This document shows, one piece after another, positions 55,052 to 63,247 of a stretch of DNA of 64,000 nucleotides. Location of the stretch: positions 1-64,000 of the forward strand of contig JAUSAZ010000053.1 in NCBI GenBank assembly GCA_030652255.1, read 5' to 3'. Within the stretch, counting starts at the first letter, position 1; each line of letters begins with the position of its first letter. Position numbers and translations under genes: made by a program. The DNA comes from Myxococcales bacterium. Its GTDB lineage: Bacteria; Myxococcota_A; Polyangia; Polyangiales; Ga0077539. The notes beneath the pieces were generated by a model, which saw only the letters and a program-made list of their open reading frames with translations, did no database searches and was not told where the DNA came from.

Positions 55052-57175
55052 TCAGTCGGGCTCGACCTCGCCGCTGGCCATCACCCCGAGGCCGCGCGGG
55101 CCGATGTGCACGCGGCTCCCCACCAGGCGCCGCCCCTCGGCGGGGGTGAGGCCCACCAGCGAGGGGATGCCCGCCTCGATGGCGGTGAGCGAGAGGTGCG
55201 ACAGCGTCCGCGCCCCCCCGACGAACAGGAGCCCGCGCGCATCGAGCAGCCGCGGCAGCCAGCGCAGCGACCCGTCGGGCAGTAGCAGGATCTCCCCGGG
55301 CAGCTCTCCGTCCGCGGGCGCGTCGCTGGCCGCCACCACGCGTCCCCGCGCCTCGCCCGGCACCAGCACCGTGAGCGCGAGGTGCTCACCCGCCGCCGCG
55401 TGCGCGGCCGCCTCCTCGTCGTCGTCGGCCGGCCGCAGCGTCGTGTCGTCGCCCTCGCGCAGCAGAATCGGCGGACACGCAGGCGACGCCGCCGCGAAGG
55501 AGCGGGCCTCCTCCTCGAGGGAGGGCAGCGAGCTCTGCAGCCCCCGCCCCGCCGCCAGGGCCTGGAGGTCGGCGAGCCGCAGCGACGCCCACGCGCCGCC
55601 GCCGCCCGGCAGCGCCTCGTCGAGCAGGCGCTCGGCGGTGACCGCGATGGCCGCCAGCTCGCGCTCGATGGCCGCGCGAAGCGCCTGCCGATGGCGATGG
55701 AGGCCCGCCACGCAGCGGTCGGCTACCCCTGCGATCGCCCCACGCACGACCGTCGACGGCGACGCGGCGCCCCCCGCGGACGGCGACGCGTCGAGCAGGG
55801 CGCGGAAGGAGTCCACCCGGCCCGCGACGAACTGCACGCGCGCCTGCTGCGACCCGAGGTGTCGGACGCGCTCGATGCGAAGCTCCAGCGACGCGGGCCC
55901 GTCGGGCAGGGGGGCGCTCGCGGCCGCCAGCGCGTCGCGGGCGCCCGACTCGCTCGCGCGCGCGTCACGGCAGAGGCGCGCCAGCCACCGCACCGGGTCG
56001 CGTCGCATCGACGTGTAGCGCTGCACCCGGGCGAGCGCTGCGTACTCCACGTACGGGCGGTGATCGAAGCGCGTCAGCCGGGGCGCGGCGGGCGGGCGCG
56101 CGGCGCCGGAGAGCTCGGCGAGGTCCTCCGCGAGGCGCGACTTCAGGCGCCCGAGCTCGGCGCCGTACAGGATCTCCGACCACAGCCGGGCCAGCGGCTC
56201 GGGGTTGAGGAACACCCCGCCGGTGTTGGTGTAGACCTCGGACATCGTCGCGGCGGGCGCGCGCCGGAGCTGGTAGACGATCAGCTGTCCCCCGGTGACG
56301 CCGAACTCGACCAGCGCGGGCCCCTCGAGCCAGGCCTCCGCGCGGCGCAGCGCCGAGAGCAGCGCCTCCCGCTGCGCGTCGTCGAGGAGGCGGCCCGGAG
56401 CGATCCAGCGCGACAGCAGGTGCGAGTAGCACAGGCGCTCGGTGTCGCCGCGCACGTCCTCGCACTCGGCGACGCAGAGGTCGGGCCGCCGTCGGCTCGC
56501 GTCCTGCGAAGCGATGATGCCGAAGACCTCGTGCGGCACCTGCGCCTGCACCAGGACGCACTCGCCCCCGGGGGCCGGGGCGCCGAGGCCAAGGCGTCGG
56601 CGGTAGGCGGCCGCCGGGTCCGCGCGGTGGGAGGCCAGGACGCGCTCGATGGCCTGCGCGATCGCCGCCTCGTCGCCCGCGGCGACGTCGGCGATGCTCT
56701 CGAACACGCCGGCGTGGAGGCGGTCTTCGTCCTCGTCGAGGAAGGCCGAGCGCACGATCAGCCGCCGGACGCCCTGCTCCCGCGCGGCGCGGGCGATGGC
56801 GCGCGCGCTCGCGGCCACGCGGCGGCACGCGGGGCCCAGGAGCACCCAGCCGCGCGCGACGCAGAACCCGTGGCCGGCGATCTCGACCAGGCCCTGCACC
56901 TTGCGGCCGCCGCGGCGCATCAGCAGCGCGGAGTCCACGCGACCGCCCACGAGGGGCACCGGGTCGCGCGCGCGGAGGAGGCGCCAGAGCCACGCGAACG
57001 CGAGCGCGAGCGCGACGAGGCTCGCGGTCGACAGGACGAGCGCCCACCGGAGCGACGTGTCCCACGACAGCCGGAACACCGACTGGAGGAAGAACGCCGT
57101 CGGGACCACCAGGAGCAGGAGGACGAGCCCGTTCACGAACACGATGAAGGTGGGCGTCCCGACCGCGCCGATCAC
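55052..57175 (-). CDS. Membrane-anchored PEP-synthase/rifampin-phosphotransferase-like protein
   Basis: A 707-aa protein. The N-terminus has two TM helices (FIVFVNGLVLLLLVVPTAFFL; WALVLSTASLVALALAFAWL). An [12 protein letters not shown] (PPDK_N-type) region follows: RLIVRSAFLDEDEDRLHAGV, VFESIADVAAG and YRRRLGLGAPAP. A helical middle part runs to about 590. The C-terminus is a PEP-utiliser swivelling domain with TLSHLSLTAIEAGIPSLVGL, which holds the phospho-accepting His. There is no PEP-binding barrel, so the layout is ATP-binding, middle, His-swivel, as in rifampin phosphotransferase, but with a membrane anchor. The GTG start at 57175 overlaps the upstream stop and has a GGAGGAGG site. The substrate is unknown. 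Confidence 0.75.
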   Translation of the reverse strand: MIGAVGTPTFIVFVNGLVLLLLVVPTAFFLQSVFRLSWDTSLRWALVLSTASLVALALAFAWLWRLLRARDPVPLVGGRVDSALLMRRGGRKVQGLVEIAGHGFCVARGWVLLGPACRRVAASARAIARAAREQGVRRLIVRSAFLDEDEDRLHAGVFESIADVAAGDEAAIAQAIERVLASHRADPAAAYRRRLGLGAPAPGGECVLVQAQVPHEVFGIIASQDASRRRPDLCVAECEDVRGDTERLCYSHLLSRWIAPGRLLDDAQREALLSALRRAEAWLEGPALVEFGVTGGQLIVYQLRRAPAATMSEVYTNTGGVFLNPEPLARLWSEILYGAELGRLKSRLAEDLAELSGAARPPAAPRLTRFDHRPYVEYAALARVQRYTSMRRDPVRWLARLCRDARASESGARDALAAASAPLPDGPASLELRIERVRHLGSQQARVQFVAGRVDSFRALLDASPSAGGAASPSTVVRGAIAGVADRCVAGLHRHRQALRAAIERELAAIAVTAERLLDEALPGGGGAWASLRLADLQALAAGRGLQSSLPSLEEEARSFAAASPACPPILLREGDDTTLRPADDDEEAAAHAAAGEHLALTVLVPGEARGRVVAASDAPADGELPGEILLLPDGSLRWLPRLLDARGLLFVGGARTLSHLSLTAIEAGIPSLVGLTPAEGRRLVGSRVHIGPRGLGVMASGEVEPD

Positions 57176-58857
57176 CGGGGCCTCCTCCCGTCGGGCCCGC
57201 GCGGGCAGCAGTAGACCGCGAGCTGGCTGCTCGCCCCCGTCGGGATCGCGCGGGGCGACACGCCGGGGGGCAGGAGAAACTGGCGCGGCAGGCGCCCCAT
57301 GCCCTCCGTGGCGTAGTTGGGGTACCAGCCGGCCAGGGACGCGAACATGCGCGTGCCGCGGGGCTGGTCGGGGAAATAGATCAGGGTCTCGACGCGCATC
57401 TGGGACTCGTCGTCGAGGCACGATCGGGTCTCGCAGTGGAGGTCCATGGCGGAGCAGGCGCGCTCGCCCCGCTCTTCGCAGTAGCGGCGGGTGAACGCCC
57501 ACGGGTCACCTCCCGGCATGGCCACCAGCGCGTCCGGCGGACCGAGCCGGGGGTGATCGGAGGTGAGCATCCGGGGGTAGCTCGTGCAGAGCACGGCGGC
57601 CGACCACACGATCATCGGCGCCGCGGAGATCAACGCCCACCGCCACGGCACGCCTCCGTCGTCGGGCGCGCCGGGCCAGGCGCGCTGCTCCACGGTCATC
57701 CACTCGCGCGCGCCGAGCAGCCAGTCCGCCGCGCCCACCAGCAGGAGGACGAGCCCGAGCGCCGGGGCGCACATGATGAGCCACGCGCCGATCACGAGCG
57801 CGACCGCCCGAGGGCGACGGTGGCGATCGAGGAACACCACCACGATGCCGCGCTCGGACAGCCGCGAGAGCGGCAGCGCCAGCATGACGTAGCCGAGCAC
57901 GCGGCCGACCCGATCGCCCACGAGCAGCATGATCGCCGAGGCCGCGAGCAGCACGACGACCAGCGAGTCCCAGCGGCCGCGTGCCGAGCGCGGGACCCAC
58001 GCCAGCGAGGCGCACACGCACAGCGCGAGCAGGTGGAACAGTCGCACCTCCGCGGGCAGCCGGAACGTCGGCACGACCCTCGTGAGCGCCTCGAGCGCCA
58101 GCAGCACCGCCGCCGCCGCCAGGAGCCGGGTGCGCGCGGCGCCGAGCGCGCGGAGCTGCTCACGCCACCGCGGCCCGCCCGCGGCCATCGCCGGGATCGC
58201 CGAGCCCTCCCCGGGATCGCCCTCCGGGGGCGTCGCCCCGGCGGTGACCGTCGGCTGCACCAGGTCCGCGACGCGCACCACGAGCAGCGAGGCGAGCGCG
58301 AGCAGCGTCATCAGGGCGCCCTCGGCGAAGTCCGACAGGAGGCGCACCGGCAGCTCGACGTAGCGCGTGAGCTCCCCCCGGCCCATCGACTCCGAGAGCG
58401 CGAAGAGCGGGTAGAACATCACGTGGCCGACGTTGTAGGCGTAGAGCCGCGACAGCTCGCCGATGTGCTCGATGCTCACCGTACCGTGCTGGAGGTACTT
58501 GGTGATCATGAAGGTGCGGTAGTAGAGCACCACCCACATCACGCTCAGCAGCGTCGCGCGACGCGCGGGCGAGCGTCGCGTCAGCGCCACGCCTCCGATG
58601 AGCACGAGCACGGCCCAGGGGATCACGTCCTCGAGCCAGTTCTGGTAGAGCAGGTAGGTGTTGACGAGCAGCATCAGCCACATCGCCAGCAGCGCCGCGT
58701 CCCGCCCGCGCGGCGACAGGCGATCGGCGACGCGCGCGAGCGGCTGCGCCGTGCGCCGCAGCAGCGCGATGTAGAGCACGATGCCGATGCTCGCGAGAAA
58801 CAGCGAGATCGACATGTTGAAGGCCTCGTCCGCCAGGAGCGCATTCAACGGAGGCAC
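57172..58857 (-). CDS. Unknown multi-pass membrane protein, coupled to the phosphotransferase-like gene
   Basis: A 561-aa protein with about ten hydrophobic segments up to residue 430 (e.g. AALLAMWLMLLVNTYLLYQN, VGHVMFYPLFALSESMG, AWLIMCAPALGLVLLLVGAA). The C-terminal 130 residues are soluble, with five or six cysteines (YCEERGERACSAMDLHCETR, SCLDDESQMRVETLIYFPD) and GMGRLPRQFLLPPGV. I do not recognise the family. Its stop overlaps the GTG of the next gene by 4 nt, so the two products are probably made together. The start at 58857 is not firmly set. Confidence 0.72.
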   Translation of the reverse strand: MPPLNALLADEAFNMSISLFLASIGIVLYIALLRRTAQPLARVADRLSPRGRDAALLAMWLMLLVNTYLLYQNWLEDVIPWAVLVLIGGVALTRRSPARRATLLSVMWVVLYYRTFMITKYLQHGTVSIEHIGELSRLYAYNVGHVMFYPLFALSESMGRGELTRYVELPVRLLSDFAEGALMTLLALASLLVVRVADLVQPTVTAGATPPEGDPGEGSAIPAMAAGGPRWREQLRALGAARTRLLAAAAVLLALEALTRVVPTFRLPAEVRLFHLLALCVCASLAWVPRSARGRWDSLVVVLLAASAIMLLVGDRVGRVLGYVMLALPLSRLSERGIVVVFLDRHRRPRAVALVIGAWLIMCAPALGLVLLLVGAADWLLGAREWMTVEQRAWPGAPDDGGVPWRWALISAAPMIVWSAAVLCTSYPRMLTSDHPRLGPPDALVAMPGGDPWAFTRRYCEERGERACSAMDLHCETRSCLDDESQMRVETLIYFPDQPRGTRMFASLAGWYPNYATEGMGRLPRQFLLPPGVSPRAIPTGASSQLAVYCCPRGPDGRRPR

Positions 58858-58916
58858 CGCCCCGGCGAGCGTGGCGATGCGACGCTGCGCTTGGTGGAAG
58901 CGGCCTCCATGATGAT

Positions 58917-59130
58917 TCGATGCAACGCTGGAGGATCGTGTCCCACTGCCACTCGGATCGTGGTTCTAACCCGTCCCAGGGACTGCGAAGTCCCTGTCGG
59001 ATGTGGACAATTCACCGCCAATGCGCAGTCGAATCCGCAGTGGTTTGACACCGCCATCCATCGCTGAGGCGATGGGCATCGAGCGTTGCTTCCAACCAAC
59101 ATCGCTGTTGGCTTCTACCGACACTCGATG
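58917..59130. ncRNA. Candidate structured RNA or hairpin-rich element in a divergent intergenic region
   Basis: The 323-nt gap 58858-59180 is the lowest-GC stretch seen (about 59% over 58921-59130 by hand count). It holds perfect helices on the plus strand. P1 is GCAACGCT (58922-58929) with AGCGTTGC (59082-59089). P2 is CCACTG plus CGGAT (58943-58948, 58954-58958) with ATCCGCAGTGG (59033-59043). P3 is CAGGGACT-GCGA-AGTCCCTG (58977-58996), a GNRA tetraloop. P4 is CCATCGC-TGAG-GCGATGG (59058-59075). P5 is CCAACA-TCGC-TGTTGG (59096-59111). P2-P4 nest inside P1. Competing pairs also exist: GACTGCG (58981-58987) with CGCAGTC (59024-59030), and CATCGAG (59077-59083) with CTCGATG (59124-59130). Strand and function are unknown; it could also be a small mobile palindromic element. 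Confidence 0.45.
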
Positions 59131-59180
59131 ACCGTGGGCGGTGACGCCTCCCCGCGGCGGTGCTACCACCCCCCCGCCGA

Positions 59181-60545
59181 GTGAGCCCCGCCGTCGTTGC
59201 CGATCCTCGCGTCCGCGCGCTCGCGGTGCTCCGGCGCCACGGCTTCAATGCGACGTCGTTCCAGACCCTGGAGCAGGGCTTCCGGTATTGGTTCGATGCA
59301 GGCGACGAGGCCTGCGTGGCCTACGCCGACACCGGGGCCGCGTGGGTGGTCGCGGGCGCACCCATCGCCGCCACCGAGCAGCTCGCCGCGGTGTCTGCGC
59401 GCTTCCAGGCCGCCGCGGCCGTCGCCCGCCGGCGCGTCTGCTACTTCGCCGTCGAGGAGCGCATGGTGGCCGCCAAGGTCGGCCCAGCCCTCGCCATCGG
59501 CGCGCAGCCCGTCTGGGACCCGTCGGCCTGGGCCGACACCCTCCGCGGCTCCGCCAGCCTGCGAGAGCAGATCCGCCGCGCCCGGGCCAAGGGCGTGACC
59601 GCCCGCGTCGCCACCGCGGCGGAGGTCGCCGACCCCGACTCGCCCACCCGCCGCGCGGTCGAGGCCCTCATCGCGCGCTGGCTCGCCGCGAAGCCGATGG
59701 CCCCGATGGGCTTCCTCGTCGACGTGCAGCCCTTCGCCTTCGCCGACGAGCGCCGCTACCTGCTCGCCGAGCGCGACGGGCGCCTCGTGGGCTTCCTCGC
59801 CGCCGTCCCCGTGTACGCCCGCGACGGGTGGCTCTTCGAAGACCTGCTCCGCGACCACGACGCCCCCAACGGCACCTCCGAGCTGCTCGTCGACGCCGCC
59901 ATGCGCGACGCCGCCGGGCGCGGCAGCGCATACGTCACCCTCGGCCTCGCGCCCCTCGGCAGCACCGTCCACCCGCGGCTGCGCGCCCTCGGCGCCCTCT
60001 CCTCCGGCCTCTACGACTTCGCGGGCCTCCACCGCTTCAAGTCGAAGCTCAAGCCCCACCGCTGGGAGCCGATCCACCTCGTGCACCCCGCCGGCACGCC
60101 CGCGGCCCTCGCCCTCCTCGACGCCCTCACGGCCTTCGCCCGCGGCAGCCTCGGGCGCTACGGCCTCCGCTCGCTGCTCCGCGGCCCCGCCGTGGTCGTG
60201 CGCGCCCTCGCCCTGCTCCTCGCGCCGTGGACCGCCCTGCTCCTCCTCGCGGACCCCGCGCGGTGGTTCCTGCGGGCGCCGATCCAGGGGGCCTCGATCG
60301 GGCTCAACCTCGCCCTCGGGGTCGGTCTGTGGTCCCTCTCGCGCCGGTGGCGCCCGGCGCTCGCCACCGTCCTCGCGCTCGCCGTCTCCCTCGACGCCGC
60401 CCTCACCCTCGCGCACGCCGCCGCGTTCAACCTCCCGCGGGTGCGCGGCGCGGGGGACGGCCTGCTGGTGCTCGTGGCCTGCCTCGCGCCCGCCCTGGCG
60501 AGCGCCATCCTATGGAGCGCCCGCGCCCGGCTCTCGCCCCGCTGA
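59181..60545 (+). CDS. DUF2156 (MprF C-terminal-like) protein with membrane tail
   Basis: A 454-aa protein. Residues 1-310 match the lysyl-phosphatidylglycerol-synthase-type acyltransferase domain: FNATSFQTLEQGFRYWFDAG, ACVAYADTGAAWVVAGAPIA, MAPMGFLVDVQPF, RRYLLAERDGRLVGFLAAVP, SELLVDAAMRDAAGRG and FKSKLKPHRWEPIHLV. Three to four TM helices close the protein (VVVRALALLLAPWTALLLL and others). In MprF the TM part is N-terminal, so the order is reversed here. Start GTG 59181 opens at the family's first conserved residues; GTG 59160 is also possible. Aminoacylation of lipid is not proven. Confidence 0.83.
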   Translation: MSPAVVADPRVRALAVLRRHGFNATSFQTLEQGFRYWFDAGDEACVAYADTGAAWVVAGAPIAATEQLAAVSARFQAAAAVARRRVCYFAVEERMVAAKVGPALAIGAQPVWDPSAWADTLRGSASLREQIRRARAKGVTARVATAAEVADPDSPTRRAVEALIARWLAAKPMAPMGFLVDVQPFAFADERRYLLAERDGRLVGFLAAVPVYARDGWLFEDLLRDHDAPNGTSELLVDAAMRDAAGRGSAYVTLGLAPLGSTVHPRLRALGALSSGLYDFAGLHRFKSKLKPHRWEPIHLVHPAGTPAALALLDALTAFARGSLGRYGLRSLLRGPAVVVRALALLLAPWTALLLLADPARWFLRAPIQGASIGLNLALGVGLWSLSRRWRPALATVLALAVSLDAALTLAHAAAFNLPRVRGAGDGLLVLVACLAPALASAILWSARARLSPR

Positions 60546-60547
60546 GC

Positions 60548-61585
60548 TCAGCGAAACGACGGCACGAGGTTCTCGTGGTTGGCCTCCGCCGCGGCGTCGT
60601 CGAGCGACGTGAGGGCCGAGTCGGTCCACGCCGAGCTGCTCTCGTAGCCCTTGCGCGAACCGGTGCCCAGGCCGCCGGGCTCCGGCAGCAGCCCGTTGAC
60701 GGCCGTGAGCGCGCGCACCGCGAAGCCCGGCGCGATGCCGTGCAGCAGCGCCGCCAGCTTCGCGGGGATCGACAGCACCAGGCGCACGTCGCCCCGGCGG
60801 CAGGCCGCGACGATCTTCCGGGCGGCGCGCTCGGCCCCCATCGACGCGAGGGGCAGCGCGTCGGACAGCACGAACCACGCGTACTCCTCCCGGTGCCGGC
60901 CCTTGAAGTTGGCGTTGCGCGCGGAGCCCGTGCGCATGAGCCCGGGGTACACCGTGGTCACCCGCACGCCGTCCCGGGCGAGCTCGGCGGTCATGCCCTC
61001 GGAGAGCCCCGCGAGCGCAAACTTGCTCGCGCTGTACGGCACCAGGTGGGGCACGGCCAGCAGGCCGCCGATGGAGGCGATGTTCACGATGCGCCCTCCG
61101 CCGCGCTCGCGCATGCCGGGCGCCAGGGCGCGCATCAGGTGCAGCGGGCCCCAGAAGTGCGTCGCCATCGCGCGCTCGAAGTCCTCCTCGGTCATCGAGT
61201 CGAGCGGGCCGACGTCGATGCGGCCGGCGTTGTTGACCAGCACGTCGACGCCGCCGAAGCGCTGCGTGGCGGCGGTCACCAGCAGCGCCACCTCGTCGCG
61301 CAGCGTCACGTCGGTGGGCACCGCGAGCACCTCTGCCCCGAGGCGCTCGAGGTCCTCGCGGGCGTGCTCGAGCACCGTCGGCTCGCGCCCGCAGATGACC
61401 AGCCGCGCCCCCTCGCGGGCGAACTCCCTCGCCAGCACCAGCCCGAGGCCCCGCGACCCGCCGGTGATCAGCACGGTCTTGCCGCGGAGCGACCACGCCC
61501 GCGCCCGCCGCGCGATCGCCCACGCCGACCACAGCCCGAGGCCCACCGCCGCGAGCACGCCCGTACGAACAGCTCTTGCGTCCAT
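60548..61585 (-). CDS. Short-chain dehydrogenase/reductase with N-terminal membrane helix
   Basis: A 345-aa classical SDR. The NAD(P)-binding motif is TGGSRGLG (41-48), NNAG is at 118-121, and the catalytic residues are S171, Y184 and K188 in PYSASKFA. A helix at about 8-25 (TGVLAAVGLGLWSAWAIARR) anchors it to the membrane. The basic residue after the glycine motif (R64-type in ICGREPT) suggests NADP. The substrate is not known. It is convergent with the DUF2156 gene and divergent from the CBS gene. Confidence 0.92.
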   Translation of the reverse strand: MDARAVRTGVLAAVGLGLWSAWAIARRARAWSLRGKTVLITGGSRGLGLVLAREFAREGARLVICGREPTVLEHAREDLERLGAEVLAVPTDVTLRDEVALLVTAATQRFGGVDVLVNNAGRIDVGPLDSMTEEDFERAMATHFWGPLHLMRALAPGMRERGGGRIVNIASIGGLLAVPHLVPYSASKFALAGLSEGMTAELARDGVRVTTVYPGLMRTGSARNANFKGRHREEYAWFVLSDALPLASMGAERAARKIVAACRRGDVRLVLSIPAKLAALLHGIAPGFAVRALTAVNGLLPEPGGLGTGSRKGYESSSAWTDSALTSLDDAAAEANHENLVPSFR

Positions 61586-61756
61586 AGACCCGGCGGCGCT
61601 GCAAGAGGCAGGCGCGATGGCGACCCGCGCCGACGCCGCGTCGCAGCCACGCACGCGGCGCTCACCACCGCCACGCTGGGGCGTTCTTGCAGGGTGCGGG
61701 AGCGACGAATCGCGGAGGGTTTCCCACTGGCGGTCCGGGGTCGACGATCCCATGGG

Positions 61757-62203
61757 ATGGAGATGGAAACCGTCGGCCACATCCTCGATGAAAAGGGTTC
61801 GAAGGTGTACCTGGCTCGCCCCGACACCACGGTGTTCGAGGCGGTGGAGGAGATGTGCACGCACCGGGTGGGTGCGCTGCTGGTGTGCGAAGGAAACAAC
61901 CCCGTGGGGGTGTTCTCCGAGCGTGACCTGCTGGTGAGGGTGATCCTCGCGCGGCGCGACCCGGCGACCACCCTGGTGCGCGACGTGATGACCCGCGAGG
62001 TGGTCTGTGTGTCGCGGGACATCCGGCCCGCCGAGGCCATGGCGATGATCACCGAGCGGCGCTGCCGTCACCTCCCGGTGGTCGAGGGCGGTCGCGTGAC
62101 GGGGATGATCTCCATCGGCGACCTCGTGCGCTACTTCAGCCAGAACCAGGAGTACGAGATCAAGATGCTCCGCGACTACGTCGACGGCCGCTACCCCGCG
62201 TAG
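61757..62203 (+). CDS. Two-CBS-domain protein
   Basis: A 148-aa protein made almost wholly of two CBS domains (about 10-65 and 75-130): KGSKVYLARPDTTVFEAVEE, RVGALLVCEGNNPVGVFSERD, VMTREVVCVSRDIRPAEAM and CRHLPVVEGGRVTGMISIGD. CBS pairs bind adenine nucleotides and act as regulators. The start is the ATG at 61757; the ATG at 61763 in the same frame is also possible. It ends 13 nt into the convergent galE gene. Confidence 0.92.
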   Translation: MEMETVGHILDEKGSKVYLARPDTTVFEAVEEMCTHRVGALLVCEGNNPVGVFSERDLLVRVILARRDPATTLVRDVMTREVVCVSRDIRPAEAMAMITERRCRHLPVVEGGRVTGMISIGDLVRYFSQNQEYEIKMLRDYVDGRYPA

Positions 62204-63216
62204 CGATCGCCGCGTGCGCGGTGGAATGCCCAGGCGTCGCGCACGATCTCCTCGATGCCCGAGCGGCGGGCGCGAAACCCCAGGCGCTCCTCGGCGAGGC
62301 CTGGGCTCGCGACGAGGGTGGACGGATCGCCCGCACGGCGCGGTCCATGGACGACCGGGATGGGGTGGCCGGTGACACGGCGCGCGGCCTCGACGACCTC
62401 CTGCACGGAGTACCCGTGGCCCGTGCCGAGGTTGATCGCCCCGGAGGCGCCGCCCGACTCCAGGTGGGCGAGCGCCGCGAGGTGCGCGTCGGCGAGGTCG
62501 CAGACGTGGATGTAGTCGCGCACGCAGGTGCCGTCCGGGGTGTCGTAGTCGACGCCGTGGATGGTGACGGCGGGGCGCAGCCCGAGGGCGACGTCGAGCA
62601 CCAGCGGGATGAGGTGCGTCTCGGGATCGTGGCGCTCGCCGAGCCCCGCGGAGACCTCCGCGCCCGCGGCGTTGAAGTACCGCAGCGCCGCGTAGCGCAG
62701 CCCGTACGCGGGGTGGTAGGCCGCGAGGGCGCGCTCGATGGCGAGCTTGGTCTCGCCGTAGGGGTTGATGGGCCGCATCGGGTGCGACTCCGGGATGGGG
62801 GTGCGCTCGGGCGCGCCGTACACCGCGGCCGTGGAGGAGAAGACGATCGCCGGGACGCCCGCGTCGAGGAGGGTGTCCAGCAGCGCGAGCGACGCGACGA
62901 GGTTGCCCTGGAAGTAGCGCCGCGGGGCCTCGACGGACTCCGCCACCCGGCTGAGCGCGGCCAGGTGCACCACGGCGCGCACCCGGTGCCTCGCGATGAA
63001 GTCCGCCACGCGCGTGCGGTCGCCCACGTCGGCCTCGAGGAAGGGAACCTCCGCGGGCACGGCGTCGCGGTGCCCGGTGACCAGGCTGTCGACGACCACC
63101 GGCGCGCGCCCCGCGGCCCGGAGGCGGTGCACGACGTGGGAGCCGATGTACCCGGCGCCGCCGGCCACCAGCACGCTCGCCGCGCCGTCCGCCGTGGGGT
63201 GGTGTCGATCGTTCAT
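62191..63216 (-). CDS. galE: UDP-glucose 4-epimerase
   Basis: A 341-aa extended SDR. The NAD site is AGGAGYIGSHVVHRL (about 18-32); the catalytic YxxxK is Y153/K157 in NPYGETKLAI, with FSSTAAVYG upstream. ALRYFNAAGA, GTCVRDYIHVCDLADAH and INLGTGHGYSVQEVV fit GalE. It interconverts UDP-glucose and UDP-galactose. It lies about 31 nt downstream of the GH13 gene on the same strand. Confidence 0.95.
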   Translation of the reverse strand: MNDRHHPTADGAASVLVAGGAGYIGSHVVHRLRAAGRAPVVVDSLVTGHRDAVPAEVPFLEADVGDRTRVADFIARHRVRAVVHLAALSRVAESVEAPRRYFQGNLVASLALLDTLLDAGVPAIVFSSTAAVYGAPERTPIPESHPMRPINPYGETKLAIERALAAYHPAYGLRYAALRYFNAAGAEVSAGLGERHDPETHLIPLVLDVALGLRPAVTIHGVDYDTPDGTCVRDYIHVCDLADAHLAALAHLESGGASGAINLGTGHGYSVQEVVEAARRVTGHPIPVVHGPRRAGDPSTLVASPGLAEERLGFRARRSGIEEIVRDAWAFHRARGDRYAG

Positions 63217-63247
63217 CGGGTGGGGGAACTCTCTCGTGCGCTCCAGG

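Noticed and set aside
58977..58996. Intrinsic terminator at the CAGGGACT hairpin
   Set aside because: The stem is perfect but no T-run follows on either strand, and the flanking genes are divergent, so a terminator there has nothing to end.
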